64,000 nucleotides of DNA from Nakamurella alba (lineage in GTDB: Bacteria; Actinomycetota; Actinomycetes; Mycobacteriales; Nakamurellaceae), in NCBI RefSeq assembly GCF_009707545.1, contig NZ_WLYK01000001.1, positions 1,550,001-1,614,000 of the forward strand, given 5' to 3'. Below the pieces are notes generated by a model. The model did no database searches and had not been told where the DNA came from. It saw only the letters and a list, made by a program, of their open reading frames with translations. Made by a program: the position numbers and the translations under genes. The stretch's first letter is position 1. Each line of letters starts with the position of its first letter. Positions 25,937 to 35,374 of the stretch are shown piece by piece.

Positions 25937-26629
25937 ATGGACGCATCATCGGTGGACTGCGCTGCGCACACCCGCGCACCCGAGGTGCGGTCGTCGGCCG
26001 CCGACCGAGTCTATGCACACGTCCGCACCGCGATCCTGTCCCGCCGGTTCGCCGACCACGACCTGCTCGCCGAGGGCCGGATCGCCGAGGAGACGGGGGT
26101 GTCCCGCACCCCCGTGCGGGAGGCGCTGCTCCGGCTGGAGGCCGAGGGCATGGTGCGGCTGTTGCCCAAACGCGGCGCGCTGGTGCTGCCGGTGACGGCC
26201 CAGGAGGCCCGCGAGATCCTGGCCACCCGGGAGCTGGTGGAGACGCACTGCGTCCGCCAGGTGATCGGCGAGGGTCGGGGACCCACCCTGGCGCAGACCC
26301 TGGACGGCCCGCTGGACGCGCTGGCCACCGCCGCCGCGGACGGGCTGCTGCACGAGTACGTCACCGCCGACCGCGACTTCCACGCCACGATCGTCGACGC
26401 CGCCGGCAACTCCATCCTGTCCAAGCTGTACGGCGGACTGCGGGACCGGCAGCTGCGGATGGGCGGGGCGAACCTGCTCGATCCGCTCGGCCGGCTCGAC
26501 ACCGCCCGCGCCGGAAGGACTCTCGGTGAGCACCGGGGGATCCGGGAGGCCATCGCCGCCGGTGACGCGGAGCTGGCTTGCCAGCTCACCACCCGCCACC
26601 TGGCCACCGCCGCGCTCGCCCTGACCTGA
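25937..26629 (+). CDS. GntR-family transcriptional regulator, FCD subfamily
   Basis: A 230-residue regulator: a winged-helix GntR domain at residues 18-85 (SSAADRVYAHVRTAILSRRF, then EGRIAEETGVSRTPVREALLRLEAEGMV) and an all-helical FCD effector domain to the end, with metal-type residues in REL, DRDFHATIVDAAGN and EHRGIREAI. Such proteins bind small carboxylates and repress nearby catabolic or transport genes. The MFS gene 45 bases downstream is the likely partner, either through cotranscription or regulation. Confidence 0.9.
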   Translation: MDASSVDCAAHTRAPEVRSSAADRVYAHVRTAILSRRFADHDLLAEGRIAEETGVSRTPVREALLRLEAEGMVRLLPKRGALVLPVTAQEAREILATRELVETHCVRQVIGEGRGPTLAQTLDGPLDALATAAADGLLHEYVTADRDFHATIVDAAGNSILSKLYGGLRDRQLRMGGANLLDPLGRLDTARAGRTLGEHRGIREAIAAGDAELACQLTTRHLATAALALT

Positions 26630-26674
26630 CCCCCGCAGCTCGTCCAGCACCGCCCGCAACTCCCGGAAGGCATC

Positions 26675-28138
26675 GTGTCCGTCTCGCCCGTCGCTCTGCT
26701 GCGACGCCCGTCCACCGCTCCCGCACCGGGGTGGCTGGTCTGGGCGATCGGTGCGGGCGTGTACGTCCTGGCCGTCTTCCACCGCAGCTCGCTCGGCGTC
26801 GCCGGCCCGCTGGCCGCCGAACGGCTCTCGCTCAACGCGGCCCAGCTCTCCGCCTTCGTGATGCTGCAGCTGGCCGTCTACGCGGTGATGCAGATCCCGA
26901 CCGGGATCATGGTCGACCGGTGGGGGCCGCGGCGGATCCTGCTGGCGGCGACGCTCACGATGGGCACGGCCCAGGTGCTGTTCTCGTTCGTCACCGGGTT
27001 CGTCCCCGCACTGCTCGCCCGCGGACTGCTCGGCTGCGGCGACGCGATGACCTACATCTCCGTGCTCCGGCTGGTCGCCGGCTGGTTCCCGGCCCGGCGG
27101 TACGCGACGCTGACCACCTTCACCGGCTTCATGGGCACCATCGGCAACCTGGCCGCCACCCTCCCGATGACCGGGCTGCTGCACGGCGTCGGCTGGACCC
27201 CGACGTTCGCCGTGGCCGGCGGGCTCTCGATCGTCTACGGGCTGCTGCTGCTGCGTCCCGCGACCGCCGCGCCGTTCCGGGAGATCGAGGAGGCCACGGC
27301 CAACGGCCCGGTGGCCGGTCGCCGGGTGTGGACCGAGGTGAAGACGGCCTGGCGGCTGCCGGCCGGTCGGCTCGGCTTCTGGGTGCACCTGACGACGATG
27401 GCCGGGCCGACGACCTTCGCCGTGCTGTGGGGCTTCCCGTACATGACGGAGTACCTGGGGCTGGCGCCGTCGGTCGCGTCGTCGCTGATGACGCTGTTCG
27501 TGATCGGCGGCGTGGCCGGCAACCTGCTGGTCGGGCCGCTGGTCGGGCGCCGACCGACCATCCGGACGCCCCTCGCCGTGGTGGTCAGCCTGGCCTGCAT
27601 GGCCGGGTGGGTCGTGCTGGTCGCCTGGCCCGGTGGGCGGCCGCCGGTGGCCGTGCTGATCGTGGTCATCGTGCTGCTGGCGGTCGGCGGCCCGGCGTCG
27701 GCGGTCGGATTCATGCTGGCCCGCGACTACAACCCCCGGCACCGGATCTCCACCGCCACCGGGATGGTCAACGTCGGCGGGTTCACCGGGACCGTGGTCT
27801 GCACCTTCCTGGTCGGCCAGATCCTGGACCTGACCGGCGATCCGGCGGGCGGACCGGGCAACTACCGGCTGGCCTTCCTGGCGATCCTGGTGGTCACCGC
27901 GGTCGCGCTGGCCCGGCTGATGACCTGGTGGCTGCGCACCCGGGCGGCCGTGCTGCTGGCCGAGGCCCGCGGCGAGCAGGTGCCGGTGCACCTGCACGTG
28001 CACCGCTGGGAGCTGGTCGACGAGGAGGAACTCGAGCGCGAGGCGCAGCTGGTCCGGGAGGCACAGGTCGCACGGGAGGCAGAGGTGGTCCGAGAGGCTC
28101 CGGTGCCGGCGGAGCAGCGGTCGGGGGTGGTCTCGTGA
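26675..28138 (+). CDS. Major facilitator superfamily transporter
   Basis: A 487-residue transporter with about 12 membrane spans. MFS features include the loop-2/3 motif DRWGPRRILLAATL (about residues 80-95) and the matching RRPTIRTPLAV region between spans 8 and 9. The C-terminal 60 residues are cytoplasmic, charged and rich in Glu/Arg/Val (EELEREAQLVREAQVAREAEVVREA), suggesting a coiled tail. It follows the GntR regulator, so it may carry the acid sensed by that regulator. Its stop codon overlaps the truB GTG (GTGA), an unusual coupling of a transporter to tRNA modification. The GTG start has GGAAGG 6 bases upstream. Confidence 0.88.
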   Translation: MSVSPVALLRRPSTAPAPGWLVWAIGAGVYVLAVFHRSSLGVAGPLAAERLSLNAAQLSAFVMLQLAVYAVMQIPTGIMVDRWGPRRILLAATLTMGTAQVLFSFVTGFVPALLARGLLGCGDAMTYISVLRLVAGWFPARRYATLTTFTGFMGTIGNLAATLPMTGLLHGVGWTPTFAVAGGLSIVYGLLLLRPATAAPFREIEEATANGPVAGRRVWTEVKTAWRLPAGRLGFWVHLTTMAGPTTFAVLWGFPYMTEYLGLAPSVASSLMTLFVIGGVAGNLLVGPLVGRRPTIRTPLAVVVSLACMAGWVVLVAWPGGRPPVAVLIVVIVLLAVGGPASAVGFMLARDYNPRHRISTATGMVNVGGFTGTVVCTFLVGQILDLTGDPAGGPGNYRLAFLAILVVTAVALARLMTWWLRTRAAVLLAEARGEQVPVHLHVHRWELVDEEELEREAQLVREAQVAREAEVVREAPVPAEQRSGVVS

Positions 28139-29091
28139 CGCGGCCACCGGACGGCGGGCTGCTGCTGGTCGACAAACCGGTTGGCTGCACCTCGCACGAC
28201 GTGGTCGGCCGGGTGCGCCGGATCATGGCCACCCGCCGCGTCGGGCACGCCGGCACCCTGGACCCGATGGCCACCGGGCTGCTGCTGGTCGCCGTGGAGC
28301 GCTCGACGAAGCTGCTGTCCCACCTGGTGCTGACCGGGAAGTCCTACGCCGCGACCGTCCGGCTCGGCGCCACCACGGTCAGCGACGACGTCGAGGGGGA
28401 GGTGCTGACGACCGCCGACCCGGCCGCGCTGGCGGCGGTGACCGATGCCGCGGTCACCGCCGCCGTCGCGCCGCTGACCGGCGACATCCTGCAGCGCCCG
28501 TCCAGTGTCTCGGCCATCAAGGTCGACGGCCGCCGGGCCTACGACCTGGTGCGCGAGGGCGTCGAGGTGGACCTGCCGGCCCGCCCGGTGCGGGTGGACC
28601 GGTTCGAGATCATCGGGCCGGTGCGTCGCGATCCGGTCGGCCGGTGGATCGACCTGGACGTCGAGGTGGACTGCTCGTCCGGCACCTACATCCGCGCGCT
28701 GGCCCGTGATCTCGGCGAGAGTCTCGGTGTGGGCGCACATCTCACCCGGCTCCGGCGCACCGCCGTCGGCCCGTTCACGGTGGACACGGCGCTGGACGTC
28801 TTCGACGGCCGGCCGCCGGCCCCGCGCGGCGAGCGGAACCCGGACCCGACCGACGAGCTGCGGACCCGGGCCGCCGGGCTGCTGCTGCCGCCGGAGGCGG
28901 TGGTGCGGGCGGTGTTCCCGGTCCGGCAGGCCGACGCCACCGAGGCCGGCGAGCTGGCATTCGGCCGCGGGATCAAGGCCGGCGGGGACCCGGCCACCAC
29001 CGCGGTGCTGCACGACGGCCGGCTGATGGCGCTGGTCCGCAACCGCGGTGTGCAGGCGCGACCCGAACTGGTCTGGGCGCCGGCCGGCTGA
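28135..29091 (+). CDS. truB: tRNA pseudouridine(55) synthase
   Basis: Makes pseudouridine 55 in the T-loop of tRNAs. The 318-residue enzyme has GLLLVDKPVGCTSHDVV at its start, the catalytic motif GHAGTLDPMATGLL (Asp43), SSVSAIKVDGRRAYDLVREG, and CSSGTYIRALARDLG, then a C-terminal PUA-like domain (GIKAGG to VWAPAG). The GTG start overlaps the MFS stop as GTGA; no other start precedes the conserved block. Confidence 0.95.
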   Translation: MTRPPDGGLLLVDKPVGCTSHDVVGRVRRIMATRRVGHAGTLDPMATGLLLVAVERSTKLLSHLVLTGKSYAATVRLGATTVSDDVEGEVLTTADPAALAAVTDAAVTAAVAPLTGDILQRPSSVSAIKVDGRRAYDLVREGVEVDLPARPVRVDRFEIIGPVRRDPVGRWIDLDVEVDCSSGTYIRALARDLGESLGVGAHLTRLRRTAVGPFTVDTALDVFDGRPPAPRGERNPDPTDELRTRAAGLLLPPEAVVRAVFPVRQADATEAGELAFGRGIKAGGDPATTAVLHDGRLMALVRNRGVQARPELVWAPAG

Positions 29092-29245
29092 GGGGCGCGC
29101 GCCGGCTGAACGGGCGAGCGGGTCCGCCGACCGCCGGCCACACAGCGTTCCCCGGTCCTGGGGGTGTGTCCGGGCAGCGCCGGGCGCGTGACACCCTGGG
29201 GTGCGGAACGGGCCCGGCGGCCGGGCGGTGACGAAGGAGTGCGGC

Positions 29246-30175
29246 GTGGAGCGGTGGCGTGGTCTGGACGCGATCCCCGAGGGCTGGGGGCGGTGCGTCC
29301 TGACGATCGGTGTCTTCGACGGCATCCACCGCGGGCACCAGGCCTTGATCGCGGCGACCGTCGCGAAGGCCCGCGAACTGGGGCTGCCGTCGGTGCTGAT
29401 GACCTTCGACCCGCACCCGGCCGAGGTGGTGCGGCCGGGCAGTCACCCGGCGCAGCTGGTCACGCTGCGCCACAAGGCCGAGCTGGTGGCCGAGCTGGGC
29501 ATCGACGTGTTCCTGGTGCTGCCGTTCACCCCCGCCGTGGCGGCGACCGACCCGGGCGTCTTCGTGCACGACACCATCGTCGACCGGCTGCACGCCGCCG
29601 CCGTGGTCGTCGGCGCCAACTTCCGGTTCGGGCACCGCGGCGCCGGCTCGGTCGAGCTGCTCGCCGAGCTGGGCGCCAAGTTCGGCTTCACCGCGCACGG
29701 GCTGGACCTGGTCACCGACGAGACCGTCGCGGTCAGCTCGACCATGGTGCGGGCCTGCATCGCCGCCGGCGACGTCCGCACCGCCGAGTCCGCGCTCGGC
29801 CGCCCGCACCGCGTGGAGGGCTTCGTGGTGCACGGCGACGGCCGGGGTGGCAGCGAACTCGGTTACCCCACCGCCAATCTCGACGTCGAGCCGTGGACCG
29901 CGGTGCCCGGCGACGGGGTCTACGCCGCCTGGTTCCTGCTCGGTACCCGGCGCTCGCCGGCCGCGGTGTCCATCGGCACCAACCCGACCTTCTCCGGCAA
30001 GGTGCGCACCGTGGAGGCCTTCGTCCTGGACGAGGGCGGCAACTTCTACGGCCGCCGGGTCGCGCTCGACTTCGTCGAGCGGCTGCGCGGCCAGGTGCGC
30101 TACACCGACGTCGACGCGCTGATCACCCAGATCGGCCTGGACGTCGAGCGCACCCGCGAGGTGCTGGGGGTCTGA
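29246..30175 (+). CDS. ribF: Bifunctional riboflavin kinase / FAD synthetase
   Basis: Phosphorylates riboflavin to FMN and adenylates FMN to FAD. The 309-residue protein has the nucleotidyltransferase domain with [11 protein letters not shown] (22-32) and [14 protein letters not shown], then the flavokinase domain with GYPTANL (206-212) and TNPTFSGK. The GTG at 29246 is chosen over an in-frame GTG at 29201 because AAGGAG lies 8 bases before it and the extra residues are not conserved. truB-ribF-rpsO is the common actinobacterial order. The 154 bases before it hold a partial copy of the truB tail (GCCGGCTGA) but no gene. Confidence 0.94.
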   Translation: MERWRGLDAIPEGWGRCVLTIGVFDGIHRGHQALIAATVAKARELGLPSVLMTFDPHPAEVVRPGSHPAQLVTLRHKAELVAELGIDVFLVLPFTPAVAATDPGVFVHDTIVDRLHAAAVVVGANFRFGHRGAGSVELLAELGAKFGFTAHGLDLVTDETVAVSSTMVRACIAAGDVRTAESALGRPHRVEGFVVHGDGRGGSELGYPTANLDVEPWTAVPGDGVYAAWFLLGTRRSPAAVSIGTNPTFSGKVRTVEAFVLDEGGNFYGRRVALDFVERLRGQVRYTDVDALITQIGLDVERTREVLGV

Positions 30176-30216
30176 CGGCCCGGGTCGGCGTGCGCGGCCG
30201 GGCCGGTCGCCGCTGG

Positions 30217-30222
30217 TAGGAT
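30217..30222 (+). promoter_or_regulatory. -10 box TAGGAT, rpsO
   Basis: TAGGAT lies 104 bases before the rpsO start, giving an untranslated leader of about 95 bases. In E. coli and Thermus, S15 represses its own leader; whether this leader can fold that way is untested. Confidence 0.45.
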
Positions 30223-30326
30223 TCTCTGCTGGGTCCGGCTGCAGTCCGTGGCGGCCGGCACCGTCATCCCCCCGGCACACGTCCGGAGCGGGCGGTCACG
30301 GCACAGCAGCACAAGGAGCACCACCA

Positions 30327-30596
30327 GTGGCACTGACCACCGAGCAGAAGAAGGAGATCCTCTCCTCCTACGGCCTGCACGACACCGACACCGGTTCGGC
30401 CGAGGCCCAGGTCGCGATGCTGACCAAGCGGATCTCGGACCTGACCGAGCACCTGCGGGCGCACAAGCACGACCACCACTCCCGCCGTGGCCTGATGGCC
30501 CTCGTCGGGCGTCGTCGTCGCCTGCTGCGTTACCTGCAGACCGTCGACATCACCCGCTACCGCTCGTTGATCGAGCGGCTCGGCCTGCGCCGATAA
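30327..30596 (+). CDS. rpsO: 30S ribosomal protein S15
   Basis: Primary 16S rRNA-binding protein of the small subunit platform. At 89 residues it is full length: [36 protein letters not shown], then [29 protein letters not shown] and IERLGLRR. The GTG start has AAGGAG 8 bases upstream. A strong hairpin starts 8 bases after the stop, before pnp. Confidence 0.98.
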   Translation: MALTTEQKKEILSSYGLHDTDTGSAEAQVAMLTKRISDLTEHLRAHKHDHHSRRGLMALVGRRRRLLRYLQTVDITRYRSLIERLGLRR

Positions 30597-30959
30597 GGCG
30601 GTCGGTCAGGGGAGTGCCCACCAGGGTGCTCCCCTGACTGCTACTGCGCCCTTGCGACGCAGGACCTGCAGTACCGGCAGCACCAGCACCACCAGCAGTA
30701 CGAGTACCAGCACCACCCAGCCACCTCGGAAGCAGCAGCCGGCTCTGACCGGTCCTCGGTAGTGGCCACCGGAACACCCGCGCACGGCGCGGCGAGGTCC
30801 GTTGGCTTCGATCGACGGCCGGCCCAGGCGGGACGTCCCGCGAGCACGCCGACCCGACGACGACGAGGTGGCACCGCCCGCGGGCACCGATGTCCGCGCG
30901 CGGCGCACCACACCCCGGGCAACCCCATGGACGGGGACCGGGTCACAAAGAGGAGACAC
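30597..30959 (+). other. 363-bp rpsO-pnp gap: hairpin, low-complexity tract and pnp leader
   Basis: After the terminator-like hairpin come about 80 bases of CAGCACC/CAGTACGAG steps (30650-30720), similar to those before rip1 and rbfA, then ordinary GC-rich sequence with no ORF similarity, and finally the pnp ribosome site. The pnp frame is open back to 30762 but without homologous sequence. A pnp promoter was not found with confidence. Confidence 0.5.
30605..30638 (+). terminator. 15-bp hairpin after rpsO
   Basis: GTCAGGGGAGTGCCC pairs with GGGTGCTCCCCTGAC around the loop ACCA: 15 pairs including two G-U. It starts 8 bases after the rpsO stop. No T tract follows (TGCTACTG). It can act as a partial terminator or as a processing site between rpsO and pnp. 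Confidence 0.7.
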
Positions 30960-33185
30960 ATGTCCGACCCCACCGCCACCAGCGCCACCGCTGTCATCGA
31001 CAACGGCGCCTACGGCACCCGCACCATCCGCTTCGAGACCGGTCGTCTCGCCCAGCAGGCCGCCGGTTCGGTGCTGGCCTACCTGGACGACGACACCGTC
31101 CTGCTGTCGGCCACCAGCGCCGGCAAGCACCCCAAGGAGCAGTTCGACTTCTTCCCGCTGACCATCGACGTCGAGGAGCGGATGTACGCCGCGGGCCGCA
31201 TCCCCGGCTCGTTCTTCCGTCGTGAGGGCCGTCCGTCCGAGGACGCCATCCTGACCTGCCGCCTCATCGACCGCCCGCTGCGCCCCTCGTTTACCGACGG
31301 ACTGCGCAACGAGATCCAGGTCGTCATCACCGTTCTCGCGCTGAACCCGGACGTGCTGTACGACGTGCTGGCGATCAACGCCGCCTCCGCCTCCACCCAG
31401 ATCGCCGGCCTGCCCTTCTCCGGCCCGGTGGCCGGTGTCCGCGTCGCCCTGATCGCGGGTCAGTGGGTGGCCTTCCCGACCCACTCCCAGCTCGCCGACG
31501 CCGTGTTCGACATGGTCGTCGCCGGCCGGGTCACCGAGTCGGGCGACGTCGCGATCATGATGGTCGAGGCCGAGGCCACCGAGCGCACCGTCGAGCTGGT
31601 CGCCGGTGGCGCCACCGCGCCGACCGAGGAGATCGTCGCCCAGGGCCTGGAGGCGTCGAAGCCGTTCCTGCGCACCCTGGTCGAGGCCCAGCAGGCGCTG
31701 GCCGCCGAGTCGTCCAAGCCGACCGCCGAGTTCAAGCTGTTCCCGCCGTACCAGAGCGATGTCTACGACGCCGTCTCGGCCGCCGCCTCGGAGAAGCTGG
31801 CCGCCGCGATGACCGTCGCCGGCAAGCACGACCGCGACGCCGCCAGCGACGCCGTCAAGGCCGAGGTCTACGCCGCGCTGGGCGAGCAGTTCGCCGGCCG
31901 CGAGTCGGAGATCGGCAACGCCTTCCGCTCGGTCACCAAGAAGGTCGTCCGGCAGCGCATCCTGCGCGACAAGGTCCGCATCGACGGCCGCGGGCTGACC
32001 GACATCCGCCCGCTGTCGGCCGAGGTCGACTACCTGCCGCGGGTGCACGGTTCGGCGCTGTTCGAGCGCGGCGAGACCCAGATCCTGGGCGTCACCACGC
32101 TGAACATGCTCCGCATGGAGCAGCAGCTGGATACGCTCTCCCCGGAGACGCGCAAGCGCTACATGCACAACTACAACTTCCCGCCGTACTCCACCGGTGA
32201 GACCGGCCGCGTCGGCTCGCCGAAGCGGCGCGAGATCGGCCACGGCGCGCTCGCCGAGCGCGCCCTGGTGCCGGTGCTGCCGTCCAAGGAGGAGTTCCCC
32301 TACGCCATCCGCCAGGTGTCTGAGGCGTTGGGCTCCAACGGTTCCACCTCGATGGGCTCGGTCTGCGCCTCGACCATGTCGCTGCTCAACGCCGGTGTGC
32401 CGCTGAAGGCCCCGGTCGCGGGTATCGCCATGGGCCTGGTCTCGGACACGGTCGACTCCAAGACGGAGTACGTCGCGCTGACCGACATCCTGGGTGCCGA
32501 GGACGCGTTCGGCGACATGGACTTCAAGGTCGCCGGCACCAAGCAGTTCGTCACCGCGCTGCAGCTGGACACCAAGCTCGACGGCATCCCGGCCGAGGTC
32601 CTGGCCGCCGCGCTGCTGCAGGCCCGCGACGCGCGGCTGACGATCCTCGAGGTGATGAACGAGGCCATCGACGCCCCCGACGAGATGAGCCTGTTCGCAC
32701 CGCGGATCACCACGATCAAGGTCCCGGTCGACAAGATCGGCGAGGTGATCGGGCCCAAGGGCAAGATGATCAACTCGATCACCGAGCAGACCGGTGCGGA
32801 CATCGCGATCGAGGACGACGGCACCATCTACGTCTCCGGCGCGGACGCCACCGCGGTCAACGCGGCGATCGAGATGGTCAACGCCATCGCGAACCCGCAG
32901 CTGCCGAAGGTCGGCGAGCGGTTCCTGGGCACGGTCGTCAAGACCACCGCCTTCGGTGCCTTCGTCTCCCTGCTGCCGGGCCGCGACGGCCTGGTCCACA
33001 TCAGCAAGCTGGGTGGCGGCAAGCGGATCAACAAGGTCGAGGACGTGGCCAACGTCGGCGACAAGATCCAGGTCGAGATCGCCGAGATCGACGCCCGCGG
33101 CAAGATCAGCCTGGTGCCGGTCAAGGCCGATTCCGCACCGGCCGAAGCGCCGGCCGATGCCGAGTCCGCCCCGGCCCAGGGCTGA
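30960..33185 (+). CDS. pnp: Polyribonucleotide nucleotidyltransferase
   Basis: Phosphorolytic 3'-5' exoribonuclease (PNPase; GpsI in actinobacteria). The 741-residue protein has two RNase PH domains (with [30 protein letters not shown] in the first, and [18 protein letters not shown] and the [11 protein letters not shown] catalytic Asp pair in the second), the helical linker, a KH domain ([13 protein letters not shown]) and an S1 domain ([26 protein letters not shown]). A perfect AGAGGAG precedes the ATG by 5 bases, which rejects the longer open frame. It lies after rpsO as in most bacteria. Confidence 0.97.
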   Translation: MSDPTATSATAVIDNGAYGTRTIRFETGRLAQQAAGSVLAYLDDDTVLLSATSAGKHPKEQFDFFPLTIDVEERMYAAGRIPGSFFRREGRPSEDAILTCRLIDRPLRPSFTDGLRNEIQVVITVLALNPDVLYDVLAINAASASTQIAGLPFSGPVAGVRVALIAGQWVAFPTHSQLADAVFDMVVAGRVTESGDVAIMMVEAEATERTVELVAGGATAPTEEIVAQGLEASKPFLRTLVEAQQALAAESSKPTAEFKLFPPYQSDVYDAVSAAASEKLAAAMTVAGKHDRDAASDAVKAEVYAALGEQFAGRESEIGNAFRSVTKKVVRQRILRDKVRIDGRGLTDIRPLSAEVDYLPRVHGSALFERGETQILGVTTLNMLRMEQQLDTLSPETRKRYMHNYNFPPYSTGETGRVGSPKRREIGHGALAERALVPVLPSKEEFPYAIRQVSEALGSNGSTSMGSVCASTMSLLNAGVPLKAPVAGIAMGLVSDTVDSKTEYVALTDILGAEDAFGDMDFKVAGTKQFVTALQLDTKLDGIPAEVLAAALLQARDARLTILEVMNEAIDAPDEMSLFAPRITTIKVPVDKIGEVIGPKGKMINSITEQTGADIAIEDDGTIYVSGADATAVNAAIEMVNAIANPQLPKVGERFLGTVVKTTAFGAFVSLLPGRDGLVHISKLGGGKRINKVEDVANVGDKIQVEIAEIDARGKISLVPVKADSAPAEAPADAESAPAQG

Positions 33186-33198
33186 GGCCGACCGCTTC

Positions 33199-34623
33199 GT
33201 GGCCGCACGTGTGCAGACCCGTGTGCTCGAGCGGGGTGACGGCGGCAGCGCGGTGACGCTCTCGGTACTGCCCGGAGGACTCCGGGTGGTCACCGAGAGC
33301 GTGCCGAGCGCCCGCAGCGCCTCGGTCGGCATCTGGGTGGGTGTCGGTTCGATCGACGAGCAGCGCGGCCTGTCCGGCGCGTCGCACTTCCTCGAGCACC
33401 TGCTGTTCAAGGGCACCCGGACCCGGACCGGTCCGGAGATCGCGGCGTCGATCGACGAGGTCGGCGGCGAGCTCAACGCCTTCACCTCGCACGAGTACAC
33501 CTGCTACTACGCGCACGTGCTGGCCAGCACCTGCGAGGCGGCCGTGGACACGGTCTGCGACGTCGTGCTGGACGCGGTCATCGCCGCGGACGACGTGGAC
33601 GTCGAGCGATCGGTGATCCTCGAGGAGATCGCCATGCGCGACGACGATCCCGAGGACACCCTCGGCGACTCGTTCGCCGCCGCGCTGTTCGCCGGCCACC
33701 GGATCGCGGAGCCGGTGATCGGCACCGTCGACACCATCTCCCGGATGACCCGCACCCAGGTCAACGGCTACTACCGGCGCCGCTACCACCCGGAGCGGAT
33801 GGTCGTCGCGGTGGCCGGCGGGGTGGACCACGGCGACGTGGTCCGCTGGGTGCGGCGGGCCTTCGCCGGCCGTTCCGTCGAGGGCCGGCGCCCGGTCGGC
33901 CCGCGGGTCGGCACCGGCCGCTACAAGCCGCGGACCGGTGTGCTGGTCGTCGAGCGCGACATCGAGCAGGTGCACCTCAACATCGGGGTGCCGGCTTTGC
34001 GCCGGGCGGACACCCGGCGGCCGGCCCTGGCCGTGCTGACGGCGGCGCTGGGCGGCGGCATGTCGTCCCGGCTGTTCCGCACCATCCGCGAGGAGAAGGG
34101 CCTGGCGTACTCCACGTACGCGGCCACCTCGGCCTACGCGGACGTCGGGTCCTTCTCCGTCTATGCCGGCTGCCAGCCCGAGCACCTGGGCACCGTCGGC
34201 GGACTGATCCGGGCCGAGCTGGAATCGGTGGCCGCCGACGGCCTGGAACCGGCCGAGCTGCAGCGGGTCAAGGGCCAGCTGACCGGCGGGTTCCTGCTCG
34301 GCCTGGAGGACACCGAGTCACGGATGAGCCGGATCGGCAAGAACCTGCTCACCCGGGACCGCCACCGCACCGTCGACGAGGAGCTCGCCGGCATCCGTGC
34401 GGTGGACGCCGAGGCGGTCGGCGCGCTGGCCGCGGAGCTGCTGCGCGGCCCGCTGGTCGGCGCAGTGGTCGGTCCCTACGCCCACGAGCAGGACCTGCCG
34501 GCCGGTCTCCTCGAGGCGGTAGGGGCGTCCGCCGCAGCCGGGACCACAGTGCGGCCCCGGAGCGGCACGGTCACCAGCATTCCCCGGGCACGGCGAGAGA
34601 GGCAGCAGCGCGATGTCGGATGA
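33199..34623 (+). CDS. M16-family zinc peptidase (PepR-like)
   Basis: A 474-residue insulinase-type peptidase, equivalent to M. tuberculosis Rv2782c beside pnp. The inverted zinc motif HFLEH (His63, Glu66, His67) is intact, with the distal Glu in VILEEIA (142/143), and the C-terminal half-domain carries GGGMSSRLFRTIREEKGLAYS. It resembles the mitochondrial processing peptidase beta type. Start uncertain: the GTG at 33199 has a GAGG 10 bases upstream, and further GTGs follow at 33211 and 33220. It begins 13 bases after pnp and overlaps dapB by 11 bases, so pnp-M16-dapB look like one operon. Confidence 0.93.
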   Translation: MAARVQTRVLERGDGGSAVTLSVLPGGLRVVTESVPSARSASVGIWVGVGSIDEQRGLSGASHFLEHLLFKGTRTRTGPEIAASIDEVGGELNAFTSHEYTCYYAHVLASTCEAAVDTVCDVVLDAVIAADDVDVERSVILEEIAMRDDDPEDTLGDSFAAALFAGHRIAEPVIGTVDTISRMTRTQVNGYYRRRYHPERMVVAVAGGVDHGDVVRWVRRAFAGRSVEGRRPVGPRVGTGRYKPRTGVLVVERDIEQVHLNIGVPALRRADTRRPALAVLTAALGGGMSSRLFRTIREEKGLAYSTYAATSAYADVGSFSVYAGCQPEHLGTVGGLIRAELESVAADGLEPAELQRVKGQLTGGFLLGLEDTESRMSRIGKNLLTRDRHRTVDEELAGIRAVDAEAVGALAAELLRGPLVGAVVGPYAHEQDLPAGLLEAVGASAAAGTTVRPRSGTVTSIPRARRERQQRDVG

Positions 34624-35368
34624 GGTTCTGCGGGTCGGCGTGATCGGCGCCCGCGGCCGGATGGGCACCCAGGTCAGCCGGGCGATCGACGAGGCGCCCG
34701 ACCTCGACCTGGTGGCCACCGTCGGCGGCCGCGAGTGGCTGTTCGCACTGTCCGACGCCGGCAGCCAGGTGGTCGTCGACTTCACCCACCCCGACGTCGT
34801 GATGGACCACATCCGGTTCGCCCTCGACCAGCAGATCCACGTCGTGGTCGGCACCTCCGGCATCGACGACGAGCGGGCCGAGACGATCCGGGGATGGCTG
34901 CAGGGCACCGATCTCGGCGTCATGGTGGTGCCGAACTTCGCCCTCGGCGCGGTGCTCGCCGCCCGGTTCGCCCGGGAGGCGGCCCGCTTCTTCGAATCGG
35001 TGGAGCTGGTGGAGCTGCACCACGCGGGCAAGGCGGATGCCCCGTCCGGCACTGCCGTCGCCGCTGCCCGCGGGATCTCGCAGGCCCGCGCCGCCGCCGG
35101 GCTCGGCGACGTGCCCGATGCGACCACCATCGAGACCGCCGGTGCCCGCGGCGCCACCGTCGACGGCATCCACGTGCACTCGGTCCGGCTGCCGGGCATG
35201 GTCGCCCATCTCGAGGTGCTGCTCGGCAGCACGGGGGAGACGCTGACCCTGCGGCACGACTCGCTGGACCGGTCCTCCTTCATGCCCGGCGTGCTCACCG
35301 CCGTCCGGTCCGTCTCGCAGCGGCCCGGGCTGACCCTGGGCCTCGAGTCGGTCCTCGGACTGGACTGA
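34613..35368 (+). CDS. dapB: 4-hydroxy-tetrahydrodipicolinate reductase
   Basis: NAD(P)H-dependent step of lysine and meso-diaminopimelate synthesis, supplying cell-wall cross-links. The 251-residue enzyme has the nucleotide-binding GVIGARGRMG (7-16), the substrate motif ELHHAGKADAPSGTAVAAA with its catalytic His pair and Lys, and the VHSVRLPGMVAHLEVLLGS strand. It overlaps the M16 gene by 11 bases, with GAGAGG before its ATG. Its partner dapA lies about 12 kb further on the same strand. Confidence 0.96.
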   Translation: MSDEVLRVGVIGARGRMGTQVSRAIDEAPDLDLVATVGGREWLFALSDAGSQVVVDFTHPDVVMDHIRFALDQQIHVVVGTSGIDDERAETIRGWLQGTDLGVMVVPNFALGAVLAARFAREAARFFESVELVELHHAGKADAPSGTAVAAARGISQARAAAGLGDVPDATTIETAGARGATVDGIHVHSVRLPGMVAHLEVLLGSTGETLTLRHDSLDRSSFMPGVLTAVRSVSQRPGLTLGLESVLGLD

Positions 35369-35374
35369 TCGCCG

